From positions 434,001-498,000 of the forward strand of contig NC_010376.1 of NCBI RefSeq assembly GCF_000010185.1: 64,000 bases of DNA. The letters are read 5' to 3'. The DNA is from Finegoldia magna ATCC 29328. Lineage in GTDB: Bacteria; Bacillota; Clostridia; Tissierellales; Peptoniphilaceae. A program made the translations under genes and the position numbers. Below the pieces are notes generated by a model. That model was not told the origin of the DNA. It saw nothing but the letters and a program-made list of their open reading frames with translations, and made no database searches. Shown piece after piece: positions 37,955 to 47,424 of this stretch; the stretch's first letter is position 1; every line of letters starts with the position of its first letter.

Positions 37955-39343
37955 ATGAAGTTATACAATACACTGACACGAAAAAAGGAAGAATTCAAAC
38001 CAATTAAAGAAAAAAATGTCGGTATATACGTATGTGGCCCTACTGTTTATAATTATATTCACGTTGGAAATGCAAGACCGATAGTGGTATTTGATACTTT
38101 GAGAAGATATTTTATTTACAAAGGATATAATGTTAAATTTGTAAGCAACTTCACTGATATCGACGACAAAATTATCAATAAAGCAAAAGACGAAAATATA
38201 GATTTTAGAGAAATAACTAAGAAATACATTCAAGCTTACTTGGACAATGTATCGGGACTTAATTTCGACGAAGATGACACTATTCATCCAAAAGCTACTG
38301 AATATATCGACGAAATGATTAAATTTGTAAAAACTTTGGAAGACAAAGGTGCAGCATATAATGTCGATGGCAATGTGTATTTTGATATCACAAAAGCAAA
38401 AGACTACGGAAAATTATCCAAGAAAAATATAGATGATTTGCGTGCTGGTGCTAGAATTGATGTCAACAGCGAAAAGAAAAATCCGATGGATTTTGCTTTG
38501 TGGAAGAAGAGAAAAGAAGAGAGTGAACCTGCTTGGGAAAGTCCATGGGGAATGGGAAGACCTGGTTGGCATTTGGAATGTTCTGTAATGAGCAAAACAA
38601 TTTTGGGTGACACTATTGATATTCACGCTGGTGGTGAAGATTTGCAATTCCCACATCACGAAAATGAAATCGCACAATCAGAAACATGCACTGGAGCTCA
38701 CTTTGCAAACTATTGGCTACACAACTCAATGATAACTGTAGACAAGGAAAAAATGAGCAAATCAAAAAATAATTTCTTCTTGTTAAAAGATATTGAAAAA
38801 GAATTTGATTTGGAAGTTATCAGATTGTGGTTGTTATCTGTTCACTACAGAAATCCGATTGATTTCAGCCACGACACGTTAGTAGCTACGAAAAATTCTC
38901 TTGATAGATTGTATACTGCTAAGAAATTCTTAAATAGAATTTTGGAAAACTCTTCTGAAAAAGAAGAAAAAGATGATAATATAAAAACATTCAGAGAAAA
39001 ATTTGAACAAGCTATGGATGATGACATCAACACAGCTGATGCGATTAGCGTATTATTCGATTTCATTAAATATATCAACAAAAATTACGATGAAAATACA
39101 TCGAAAAATATCTTGCTTGACGCTAAGAAATTGATGGATGATATTTCTTATGTTTTGGGAATTTTATTCAAAGAAGATGACGATGATTTGGATTCTGAAA
39201 TAGAAGAATTAATAGAACAAAGAAATGCTGCAAGAAAAGAAAAAGACTTCAAAAAAGCAGACGAAATAAGAGATAAACTTTTATCTATGGGAATTGTGTT
39301 AAAAGACACCAGAGACGGCGTAATATGGGAGAGAAGTAATTAA
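37955..39343 (+). CDS. cysS: Cysteinyl-tRNA synthetase
   Basis: 462 residues. YVCGPTVYNYIHVGNARP (zinc Cys and HIGH) near 26, LECSVMSKTILG (zinc Cys) near 207, HAGGEDLQFPHHENEIAQSE near 228 and KMSKSKNNFF near 265. AGGAG site. The stop overlaps the thyX start (TTAATG). Confidence 0.96.
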   Translation: MKLYNTLTRKKEEFKPIKEKNVGIYVCGPTVYNYIHVGNARPIVVFDTLRRYFIYKGYNVKFVSNFTDIDDKIINKAKDENIDFREITKKYIQAYLDNVSGLNFDEDDTIHPKATEYIDEMIKFVKTLEDKGAAYNVDGNVYFDITKAKDYGKLSKKNIDDLRAGARIDVNSEKKNPMDFALWKKRKEESEPAWESPWGMGRPGWHLECSVMSKTILGDTIDIHAGGEDLQFPHHENEIAQSETCTGAHFANYWLHNSMITVDKEKMSKSKNNFFLLKDIEKEFDLEVIRLWLLSVHYRNPIDFSHDTLVATKNSLDRLYTAKKFLNRILENSSEKEEKDDNIKTFREKFEQAMDDDINTADAISVLFDFIKYINKNYDENTSKNILLDAKKLMDDISYVLGILFKEDDDDLDSEIEELIEQRNAARKEKDFKKADEIRDKLLSMGIVLKDTRDGVIWERSN

Positions 39344-40104
39344 TGAAGGTTAATCTAATTAGATACACTCCAGATGCACAAAAACTTGTCGCATCAAGTG
39401 CAAAACTTTGTTATTCAGATAGTTCTGTCATGGAGATTGAGGAAGGACTAACTGATGAAAATGTAGAAAATTTCATAGATAAATTAATGGGTTTAGGACA
39501 CATGTCTCCGGTTGAACACATTAGTTTTACTTTTGCAATAGAGGGTGTATCTAGAACTTTGACCCACCAATTGGTCAGACACAGATTAGCAAGCTACTCG
39601 CAAAAATCTCAACGATATGTGAGAGCGAATAATTACGAGTATATTATCCCTCCAAAAATAAAAAACAATCCCAAGGCTTTAGAAATCTACGAAAGACATA
39701 TGAAACACACAATCGATGCTTATAACGAACTCACAGAAATTTTGATACAAGAAGAATACGACAAACTAATCGCAAATGGCATCGATGAGAAGAAAGCGAA
39801 AGCAATGTCAGAAAAAAGCTCCATTGAAGATGCGAGATATGTATTTTCAAATGCAACTGAGACTAAAATTGTCATGACAATGAATGCCCGTGAATTGTTG
39901 CATTTCTTCGAAGCAAGATGCTGCCAAAGGGCCCAATGGGAAATAAGAGAAATGGCAACATTAATGCTTATTGAAGCGAAAAAAGTGTGCCCGCAAATTT
40001 TCAAAAAAGCGGGACCAGGTTGTGTTAAAGGAAGTTGTCCAGAAGGAAAGATGACTTGTGGTAAAATAAAACAAGTTAGAGAATATTTTAATAGCCTTGA
40101 CTAG
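39343..40104 (+). CDS. thyX: FAD-dependent thymidylate synthase
   Basis: 253 residues. The ThyX signature RHRLASYSQKSQR lies near 78, with SPVEHISFTF near 56 and ARELLHFFEARCCQRAQWEIR near 184. Makes dTMP from dUMP using methylene-THF and NAD(P)H through FAD. Starts on the last base of cysS, reproducing the cysS-thyX order seen in other Firmicutes. Confidence 0.95.
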   Translation: MKVNLIRYTPDAQKLVASSAKLCYSDSSVMEIEEGLTDENVENFIDKLMGLGHMSPVEHISFTFAIEGVSRTLTHQLVRHRLASYSQKSQRYVRANNYEYIIPPKIKNNPKALEIYERHMKHTIDAYNELTEILIQEEYDKLIANGIDEKKAKAMSEKSSIEDARYVFSNATETKIVMTMNARELLHFFEARCCQRAQWEIREMATLMLIEAKKVCPQIFKKAGPGCVKGSCPEGKMTCGKIKQVREYFNSLD

Positions 40105-40116
40105 TTAGGAGATATT

Positions 40117-40962
40117 ATGGGAAAGATTGCAATTTTAACAGATTCAGGTAGTGAAATTACACCAAAAATAGCAGAAGAATACGGCATTGAATTGATGCCA
40201 CTTCAAATAAACTATTCAGATGCATCCTATAATGATTACACTATTGAACCAAAATATATATATGAAAATATAGACAGAGAAGTTCCAAAAACATCCATCC
40301 CATCTCTTGGGGATATTGTTAACAAATTAAACGAAATAAAGAATAAAGGATTCGATAAAATTATTTGTATTTCCATTTCTTCAAAACTAAGTGGAATGTA
40401 CAATGCATTTATGCTTGCGAAAGAACAAGTTGAAGATGTACAAGTAGAAGTTTTTGATTCAAAAAATATTTCGATTGGTACGGGATTTTTTGCAATATTT
40501 GCGAGAAAATTAATCGATGAAGGATTTTCATTAGAATCTATAATAGAAACAATGAAATCAAAAATCAAAGATTCAGTACCAGTTATAACTTTGGATACTT
40601 TAAAATATTTGTCTTTAGGTGGTAGAATAGGTAAAATTACTGGAATCGTTGGTAATTTATTAAATTTGAAACTTATAATATCTTGTAATGAAGACGGAGA
40701 ATATTATACAGTAGAAAAAAACCGTGGAACAATGAAAAACATCAATCGTGCAATTGATATAGTCAAAAAAGAGTTATCAGGTATCAAAGACTATTATTTG
40801 GTTTTATTAAATGGTGATAATCAAAGCGCGATGGAAAAGGCCAAGGAAAGTATGAATGATTTAATTGAAGGAGCAAAGTTCTATTATGAAGGACAAATTG
40901 CACCTACATTGAGTATTCACACTGGACCAGGATTATTTGGAATAGGTTATTTTAAATTATAA
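40117..40962 (+). CDS. DegV-family fatty-acid-binding protein
   Basis: 281 residues. DegV opening ILTDSGSEITPKIAEEYGIELMPL, VPKTSIPS near 55, ISISSKLSGMYNAF near 86 and LKYLSLGGRIGK near 167. Such proteins (FakB) bind a fatty acid for phosphorylation by FakA; fakA is not in the window. Short 12-nt gap after thyX suggests one operon. Confidence 0.9.
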   Translation: MGKIAILTDSGSEITPKIAEEYGIELMPLQINYSDASYNDYTIEPKYIYENIDREVPKTSIPSLGDIVNKLNEIKNKGFDKIICISISSKLSGMYNAFMLAKEQVEDVQVEVFDSKNISIGTGFFAIFARKLIDEGFSLESIIETMKSKIKDSVPVITLDTLKYLSLGGRIGKITGIVGNLLNLKLIISCNEDGEYYTVEKNRGTMKNINRAIDIVKKELSGIKDYYLVLLNGDNQSAMEKAKESMNDLIEGAKFYYEGQIAPTLSIHTGPGLFGIGYFKL

Positions 40963-40981
40963 ATTAATAGGGGGCGAGTAA

Positions 40982-42349
40982 ATGGGAAACAAAAAAAGCA
41001 ATATTGAATTTATTACTAATGGAAATATTACTGATGTGATTTTTAAATTAAGTATCCCATTGATGATTAGTAATCTAATCAAAACCCTTTATGGTATAAC
41101 TGACGGAATATATGTAGCTCGAATTAGCTCGGAAGACTATGCTGCGACATCTTTTACTTGGCCTGTGCTGTATTTGTTTATAGCAGTTGGACTGGGAGTA
41201 AGTGTTGCGGCTACTTCTTTAATGAGTCAAAGACTTGGAGCTAGAAAATTAAAAGACTGTTCAATATACGCTGTGCATACATTAATACTTACCACAGTAC
41301 TTGGAGTAATATTCAGTATACTCGGTCTAATCACAGCACCATTTATTGTCAGATGGATGGGGGCTAAAGGAAGCTTTGAATATAAATCATACATATTCCT
41401 TGCGATAAATTCATTAGGACTATTGTTTGATATGATTTTTTTCGGATATCAATCGATACTAAATTCTCAAGGAAGAACCAAATCGATGACGATTATATCG
41501 ACAATTTCATCTGTGACAAACGTCGTTATCGATCCTTTCTTCATTTTTGATAATGTTTTGGGAATTCCAGGTCTCAACATGGGACTTGCAGGTGCTGCAT
41601 GGGCAACTGTTTTGTCGAAAGTTTTACTGGTTGTATTTGCTGTAAGAGTTGTAAAAAAAGAATCCGAAATCGAAGTCAACTTCAAAAACTTCAAATTAGA
41701 TATGGGAATTATCAAACACATATTTTCCATCGCAATTCCAGCATCGCTTGGATCAAGTGGAGAAGCTATCGGGTTTACTGTTCTTAATGGATTCATTCAA
41801 TCATACGGCACAACGACACTCGCTGCATTTTCTATGGGCAACAGATTGTCCGATATATTCAATCAAGGAGCTATTGGAATTGGAATGGCTCTAACATCAA
41901 TCACAGGTCAAAATATAGGGGCAGGTAAAAAGGAAAGAAGCAAAAGCATTTTTAAACGCGCAAATATAATCATAACATTCTTCTCACTTGCATCTGCTAT
42001 AATTATTTTACTTTTCAAAGACCAATTATTATCTGTGTTTATCAAAGACCGTAGTGATATTGAACTTTGGAGACAAGCTAGTGAGTACATGTACTTCTCA
42101 GCTATAATTACATTTTTCATGGGATATTTCTCAGCGATTAATGGTTTCTTCCAAGGTGTTGGAAAAACAAAACTTACAATGTATTTGTCACTTGCGAGAT
42201 TGTGGGCTCTACGACTTCCACTTATTATGATACTTAAGAGTTTGACAAATCTCGGTTCTACAGGAATTTGGATTTCGATGTTAGTATCCAATGGACTTAC
42301 AGTTCTGATAGGATTTATAATATACAAACAAGGACAATGGGAAAGATAA
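40982..42349 (+). CDS. MATE-family efflux transporter, NorM/DinF-like
   Basis: 455 residues with twelve helices; opening ISNLIKTLYGITDGIYVARIS and later GQNIGAGKKERSK and SAINGFFQGVGKT motifs fit MATE transporters. Follows DegV by 19 nt with a GGGGCG ribosome site. Substrate unknown. Terminator immediately after. Confidence 0.9.
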   Translation: MGNKKSNIEFITNGNITDVIFKLSIPLMISNLIKTLYGITDGIYVARISSEDYAATSFTWPVLYLFIAVGLGVSVAATSLMSQRLGARKLKDCSIYAVHTLILTTVLGVIFSILGLITAPFIVRWMGAKGSFEYKSYIFLAINSLGLLFDMIFFGYQSILNSQGRTKSMTIISTISSVTNVVIDPFFIFDNVLGIPGLNMGLAGAAWATVLSKVLLVVFAVRVVKKESEIEVNFKNFKLDMGIIKHIFSIAIPASLGSSGEAIGFTVLNGFIQSYGTTTLAAFSMGNRLSDIFNQGAIGIGMALTSITGQNIGAGKKERSKSIFKRANIIITFFSLASAIIILLFKDQLLSVFIKDRSDIELWRQASEYMYFSAIITFFMGYFSAINGFFQGVGKTKLTMYLSLARLWALRLPLIMILKSLTNLGSTGIWISMLVSNGLTVLIGFIIYKQGQWER

Positions 42350-42379
42350 GACTGATGTTAAACATCGGTCTTTTTTTAT
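42348..42379 (+). terminator. Terminator of the gltX-to-MATE operon
   Basis: Stem AGACTGATGTT / AACATCGGTCT with seven T's; begins within the MATE stop codon. Confidence 0.9.
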
Positions 42380-42684
42380 TGAAATATTCTATATATTTCA
42401 AAATTGAAATAATTTATGAAAATTTATAAAATAAATAAAAGCTCAAAAAAATGGTGAAATATTAACGTTAAACTACAAAAAACTCTTGAAAAAATAATAA
42501 AAATTATTCCATATAAAATTTTTTGTGAATTTGAAATAACCTTTAAATTTCAAGGGAAAAGTGATATATAGAATAATACAATAAATAAATTTTGTGAAAA
42601 CGATACATCTAAATATAAATCATTGTCTATTATAAGACAATATGATAAGATTAGTTTGAAAAAAATTTAAAAGGAGATGTTGAT
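42350..42684. other. 335-bp intergenic region before the DAACS symporter
   Basis: After the MATE terminator there is no ORF. I see GAAAACGATACA at 42595-42606 (shared with 57118-57129), a small hairpin ATTGTCT / AGACAAT near 42623-42642 and an AAAAGGAGATG ribosome site. No recognisable riboswitch. Confidence 0.5.
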
Positions 42685-43965
42685 ATGATTAAAAGCTTAA
42701 TCGCTTTAGTTGTAGCTTTCGCATTATGCGTTGTCATTGATCGTTTGAAGAAAAAAGGTACTTCATTCATGATCAGAATTTTATTAGCTACAGCAATGGG
42801 TGCCATAGTAGGACTTATTTTTAAAGGAGCCACAGACTACGTAGCAATATTTGGTCGTGTGTTTATTAGTTTATTACAAGCATTTGTAATTCCATTATTA
42901 TTATTCTCAATTATAACTACAGTTGCATCCTTGGAAAGCACAGAAAAATTAAGATCAACAGGAGGAAAGACAATTGGTATACTAGCTTTACACAATGTTT
43001 TAGCTTCTGTTGCTGCACTAATTTTAGGTAAATTGGTTAATTTAGGGGTAAATGCAAATATTAAAATGGATGTTACTGATAAGGTAAAAGAAGTTCCACC
43101 TTTCTCAGATGTATTTGTAAGTTTCTTCCCTAAAAACATTGTAGATAGTATGCTACATACTAAAGTTGTTCCAATAGTCATTTTTGCTGTTATAATTGGT
43201 GTTACTGCATTAAAGTATTCGAATAAAGATGAAATTAAACCATTTATGGATTTTACAGCAGCTGCTAACAAAGTAATGAACAAAGTAATTGGAGAAATCA
43301 TAGAATTTACTCCATACGCAGTTCTTTCATTATTAGCTCACCAAGTAGCTACTTTGGATTTATCATTTGTTGCATCATTATTATTCTTATTATTAATGGT
43401 TTATGTATGCTGTTTCTTCCACACATTCATAACTACGACAGTGATGTTAAAATTTATGGCACATGTCAATCCATTTAAGTTCCAACGTAAATTCTTCCCA
43501 GCATGGTTATTAGGATTTACAACTCAAAGTTCATTGGGAACTTTACCAGAAAACATTAGAGAACAAGAAAAAATGGGTGTTCCAACAGAAACTGCATCAT
43601 TTGCAGGATCAATTGGTACTACATTTGGTATGCCAGGTTGTGCAGCTGTATGGAATATTTTATTAGCGGTTTTCACAATAAACGCTCTTAATATTCCATT
43701 TACAATTACACAATATGTAATAATGGTATTTACTGCACTTCTTGCTTCTGCAGGAACAGTGGGGGTTCCAGGAACTGGTACTATGTTAAATGTAGCTTTA
43801 TTTACAGCTATGGGATTACCTCTAGAAATGATTCTAGTACTAAGCCCAATCCAAGGCGTTGCTGATATGGCACGTACTTCAACTAACGTTCACGCAGGTG
43901 GATCTACTGGTATTATAGTAGCAGCAATGCAACACGATTTAGATCTTGAAAAATATAATTCATAA
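42685..43965 (+). CDS. Dicarboxylate/amino acid:cation symporter (DAACS family)
   Basis: 426 residues. Eight helices and two re-entrant loops; the TTQSSLGTLPENIRE serine-rich loop near 275, GSIGTTFGMPGCA near 305, and the AGTVGVPGTGTM loop near 350 are GltP/DctA-type. Takes up glutamate, aspartate, cystine or C4-dicarboxylates with Na+ or H+; which one cannot be told. Stand-alone unit. Confidence 0.9.
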   Translation: MIKSLIALVVAFALCVVIDRLKKKGTSFMIRILLATAMGAIVGLIFKGATDYVAIFGRVFISLLQAFVIPLLLFSIITTVASLESTEKLRSTGGKTIGILALHNVLASVAALILGKLVNLGVNANIKMDVTDKVKEVPPFSDVFVSFFPKNIVDSMLHTKVVPIVIFAVIIGVTALKYSNKDEIKPFMDFTAAANKVMNKVIGEIIEFTPYAVLSLLAHQVATLDLSFVASLLFLLLMVYVCCFFHTFITTTVMLKFMAHVNPFKFQRKFFPAWLLGFTTQSSLGTLPENIREQEKMGVPTETASFAGSIGTTFGMPGCAAVWNILLAVFTINALNIPFTITQYVIMVFTALLASAGTVGVPGTGTMLNVALFTAMGLPLEMILVLSPIQGVADMARTSTNVHAGGSTGIIVAAMQHDLDLEKYNS

Positions 43966-43974
43966 TTGATTTTA

Positions 43975-44018
43975 AATAGAGGCTTTTTGAATTTTCAAAA
44001 TAGCTTCTATTTTTTTTT
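43975..44018 (+). terminator. Terminator of the DAACS symporter gene
   Basis: Stem AATAGAGGCT / AGCTTCTATT with a loop of about 17 nt and a long T-run. Confidence 0.8.
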
Positions 44019-44045
44019 GAAATTATTAAATCTTATTTTTACAAA

Positions 44046-44075
44046 AAACAAAGGATAGGCATTTGCCTATCCTTT
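44046..44075 (-). terminator. Terminator overlapping the end of the choloylglycine hydrolase-like gene
   Basis: Stem AAAGGATAGGC / GCCTATCCTTT, 4-nt loop, T-run on the minus strand. The TAG stop (44067-44069) is inside the stem. Confidence 0.85.
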
Positions 44076-45005
44076 ATTAATTCTTTTAAATTCTAATTTG
44101 TTTTCAAAATAATAAGAGAATATTTTATTTTCATCTGGTATATCATCAAAATCTATCAGATAAGTCTGAGTATTGGAATGCGTTCTAACAGCCATAGAAG
44201 CGGTCTGTGTGTCGAAAGCACTAATATACCTAGTAAATGTATAGTAATCGTGTGAATCGTTCTTAAAGAAGCCCTCAGTGATTTTTAGAGGCTCTAATAT
44301 ACTGAAAGCAGATGAGTATGCTTCATTTACATTATTAGATTTCTTGTGAGTTGACAGGATGTATTTTGCTCTAATGAATCTACTTACAGGATCATAGGCT
44401 CCTGTCAAATCTTTAATTTGATTGAATTTGGATAAATCACCGATTGATTTCTCGTATCTTTTAACATGTGAAGAATATTTTGGAGAATTAGTCATTACTT
44501 TTGGATTATCACCACATGGAACTAATTTGTGATCTTTGTATTCTAAAATAATAGAATCTCCAGTTCTATCCACAAACATAAAGTGGAAATCAGGGCATAT
44601 CACAGAATTTCCATCAACATCTTTGTTGGCTAGGTGAATATTGTCCAAATCATCTAGTAATTCTTCAACTGTTTTGTAGTTTCCAAGAGCGAAATTCATA
44701 AAATCTAGTGAATTTGTGTTTATTTTTCCTTCAATAGGATGATTGCTGAACAAATTATTTGCGATAAACATATTAGTACAACCACAAAGGCCATGTTCAT
44801 TCACACCATCTTTGATAGGGTACAGATTTCTAAAACACATTCCCATCATTTTAAATTTTGAACGCATTGGTTTGTGATACAAATCATCCGCATAGTGAAA
44901 TCCTCTTGGAATATAAATCATGTTGTATTCCAAAGGAACTTCAAAGTCAAGCGTACGAGCCATCACAGAGCCTTGTGGATAATCTACAATAATTGTCGTA
45001 CACAT
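44067..45005 (-). CDS. Choloylglycine hydrolase / penicillin V acylase family (Ntn hydrolase)
   Basis: 312 residues from the ATG at 45005, which places Cys at position 2 (MCTTIIVDY), the nucleophile exposed when Met is removed; the longer TTG start would bury it. Also ARTLDFE with Arg and Asp near 17-21, GVNEHGLCGCTNM near 69 and VMTNSPKYSSHVKRY near 170. No signal peptide. It could hydrolyse bile-salt amides, penicillin V or N-acyl signals; substrate cannot be told. Begins 1 nt after the murC stop, with no separate strong ribosome site, so translation is coupled to murC. Confidence 0.85.
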   Translation of the reverse strand: MCTTIIVDYPQGSVMARTLDFEVPLEYNMIYIPRGFHYADDLYHKPMRSKFKMMGMCFRNLYPIKDGVNEHGLCGCTNMFIANNLFSNHPIEGKINTNSLDFMNFALGNYKTVEELLDDLDNIHLANKDVDGNSVICPDFHFMFVDRTGDSIILEYKDHKLVPCGDNPKVMTNSPKYSSHVKRYEKSIGDLSKFNQIKDLTGAYDPVSRFIRAKYILSTHKKSNNVNEAYSSAFSILEPLKITEGFFKNDSHDYYTFTRYISAFDTQTASMAVRTHSNTQTYLIDFDDIPDENKIFSYYFENKLEFKRINKG

Positions 45006-45006
45006 T

Positions 45007-46392
45007 TTATTCCACAATCATTTTGGCAAGAACATCGGGATTTCCACAGCCAGTAGTCAATACCAAGTCGTTGTCACAAACTTTAGAACGGATATAATCA
45101 CGAGCTTCTTCAAAAGTCTTGTAGTATTTTGCGTTGACGCCATTTTTTACGAGTTTTTCTACCAAATCTGTAGAATGAATGCTGCTGTCAAATTTTTCTC
45201 TTGCAGCGTATATTTCAGTTACTACAACCTCATCACAATCATAGAATGCATTTGCAAAATCATCCAATAGCATTTTTGTTCTCGAATAAGTGTGAGGTTG
45301 GAATACACAGTAGAATTTGCCTTTTTTGTGTTCATCCAAAGCTTTCAAAGTGTTCTTAATTTCAGTAGGGTGATGACCGTAATCAGTCTTTACTTCACAA
45401 CCTTTATAAAATCCTATAGTTTCCATTCTTCTGTGAAGATTATGATATTCTTTCATATTTTTTCTAATAGTGTCAATATCAATGTGGAATTCGTAGCATG
45501 CTATAATCGCAGCCACAGCATCGTAAATATTGTGACGTCCAATAATAGAAAGCGAGAATTCCTCATCTTTGTCAAACTTTTCAGATGAAACTACAAAACT
45601 AGGATTGCCATTTTCATTAAAAGTTATATCGTGAACGTTGTAGTCAGCCTTTTCATTTTCAATACCAAATGTTATGATTTCTCCTTTGATGTGAGACAAC
45701 AAAGGTTCACAATTTTTGTCGTCAATATTTATGATCGCTTTGGAATTTTCGTCCAAATTCTTCATGTAGCCAATAAATGTCGCTACGATGTGATTTAAAT
45801 CTTTATAGAAGTCCAAATGGTCTTCGTCTATGTTAAGTATAATAGCCATTGATGGATAATAGTTGAGAATATTAGCCTTGTACTCACAAGCTTCTGTAAG
45901 CATGTATTCGCTATTACCACAGTGTACATTTCCTTGAATTTCGTCTAATTTACCACCCAAAAGAATAGATGGATCTACTTTTGCATCTATTAAAATCTTT
46001 GCAATCATTGAAGTTGTAGTTGATTTGCCATGAGATCCACTAACGCCAATTGAATATTTGTAATTTCTCATCAATGCGCCAAGAAAAACTCCTCTGCTTA
46101 CAACGTCTACTCCAAGTTCTCTTGCAGCGATTAGTTCTTCGTTGTCATCTAATATTGCATCAGTGTATACGATTAAATCAGGGTTTTTGATATTTTCTCT
46201 TTTTTGTCCGATAAATATTTCAACGCCTAGACTTTTAAGCCTATTAGTTTCGTCAGATTCTTCTCTATCACTACCAGAAATTTTATATCCGTAATGATTT
46301 AACAATTCGGCAATACCACTCATGGATATTCCACCAATTCCTATAAAATGTATGTATTTAAATTTGTGCTCTTCTATATTAAAATTGAACAT
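45007..46392 (-). CDS. murC: UDP-N-acetylmuramate-L-alanine ligase
   Basis: 461 residues from the ATG at 46392 (AAGGAGGGG upstream). The frame stays open a further 91 codons but that part is not protein-like. IHFIGIGGISMSGIAELL near 14 (UDP binding), the ATP loop SHGKSTTTSMI near 115, then EACEYKANIL, NIDEDHLDFY and TDYGHHPTEI. Adds L-Ala to UDP-MurNAc in peptidoglycan synthesis. Confidence 0.95.
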   Translation of the reverse strand: MFNFNIEEHKFKYIHFIGIGGISMSGIAELLNHYGYKISGSDREESDETNRLKSLGVEIFIGQKRENIKNPDLIVYTDAILDDNEELIAARELGVDVVSRGVFLGALMRNYKYSIGVSGSHGKSTTTSMIAKILIDAKVDPSILLGGKLDEIQGNVHCGNSEYMLTEACEYKANILNYYPSMAIILNIDEDHLDFYKDLNHIVATFIGYMKNLDENSKAIINIDDKNCEPLLSHIKGEIITFGIENEKADYNVHDITFNENGNPSFVVSSEKFDKDEEFSLSIIGRHNIYDAVAAIIACYEFHIDIDTIRKNMKEYHNLHRRMETIGFYKGCEVKTDYGHHPTEIKNTLKALDEHKKGKFYCVFQPHTYSRTKMLLDDFANAFYDCDEVVVTEIYAAREKFDSSIHSTDLVEKLVKNGVNAKYYKTFEEARDYIRSKVCDNDLVLTTGCGNPDVLAKMIVE

Positions 46393-46537
46393 AAGCCCCT
46401 CCTTATTTCCAATTGATATTATATCACAAAAAACTGAGAAATTATGAGGATTTAAAAGCCAAAAATCTACAAAATGATTAAGATTTATTTGATATACAAA
46501 TATGATTTTAGTGTTATAATTAGATGGAGGAGAAAAC

Positions 46538-47323
46538 ATGAAAGATATTTTATTAATCAACGATATGCCAGGATATGGGAGAGTCGCTCTTAGTTGTATG
46601 ATTCCTGTGCTGAGTAATAAAGGAAAAAGCGTTTTTAATTTGCCAACAGCAGTTGTGAGTAACACATTGGATTATGGAAAATTTGCGATTTTAGATACAA
46701 CAGAATACATGAAACAAGCGACAAAAGTTTGGGAGGAATTGGATTTTAGTTTTGATTTGATTGCTACTGGATTTTTGAATAGCTTAGAACAAGTGGATAT
46801 TATCAAAGATTTTATAGCTAAACAAAAAAACTCGCCAGAGGTCGTTGTCGATCCCATAATGGCAGACAATGGGAAACTCTACAACGGATTGAATGAGGAC
46901 AATATTGAAAATTTTAGAAGACTAATCGACGTAGCTACAGTGATTATTCCAAACGAAACTGAAGCTAGAATGATTGCAAATATGATGAATGAACCTATAA
47001 ATGATGTAGCCAAAAAGCTTATAGAAATGGGAGCAAAATACGTTGTCATTACCAGTGCAGAAGAAAATAACGAGCATTTTGTTTTTTGTATGGATGAAAA
47101 TTTTGTATCAGATAAAATTTATTATGAATACATCAACACATCTTATGCAGGAACAGGGGATTTGTTCTCAGCGTTATTTATAAGCCAATATTCAGAAAAC
47201 AAATCGATTTTTGATTCTGCAAAGTATGCAAGCTTGAAAACAACAGAACTGTTGAAACTTTCATTGGATATTAAAGACAAAGCTCGTGGTTTACCAATAG
47301 AAAGGTTTATAGATATTTTGTAA
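46538..47323 (+). CDS. Pyridoxal/pyridoxamine kinase-like (ribokinase superfamily)
   Basis: 261 residues. NDMPGYGRVALSCMIPVLS near 8 is the PdxK/PdxY-type opening; VVDPIMADNGKLY near 106, IIPNETEARMI near 135 and the GTGD-type anion hole with catalytic Asp in YAGTGDLFSA near 204 follow. Phosphorylates vitamin B6 vitamers; a role in pyrimidine (HMP) salvage is less likely. Divergent from murC. Confidence 0.88.
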   Translation: MKDILLINDMPGYGRVALSCMIPVLSNKGKSVFNLPTAVVSNTLDYGKFAILDTTEYMKQATKVWEELDFSFDLIATGFLNSLEQVDIIKDFIAKQKNSPEVVVDPIMADNGKLYNGLNEDNIENFRRLIDVATVIIPNETEARMIANMMNEPINDVAKKLIEMGAKYVVITSAEENNEHFVFCMDENFVSDKIYYEYINTSYAGTGDLFSALFISQYSENKSIFDSAKYASLKTTELLKLSLDIKDKARGLPIERFIDIL

Positions 47324-47424
47324 ACTGTAATTTTAAATAAATATAAGAAAATAATGAATATTACATTGTAAATTGTATATTCAATTGTTATAATGATATT
47401 GCATAAAAATATTAGGGGGATAAT

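Noticed and set aside
42594-42607. CcpA cre site before the DAACS symporter
   Set aside because: Only the left half (TGAAAACG) fits; the right half does not form the palindrome.
45007-46665. 552-residue version of murC starting far upstream
   Set aside because: The extra 91 residues are not protein-like, overlap the divergent kinase promoter and start, and a strong AAGGAGGGG precedes the ATG at 46392.
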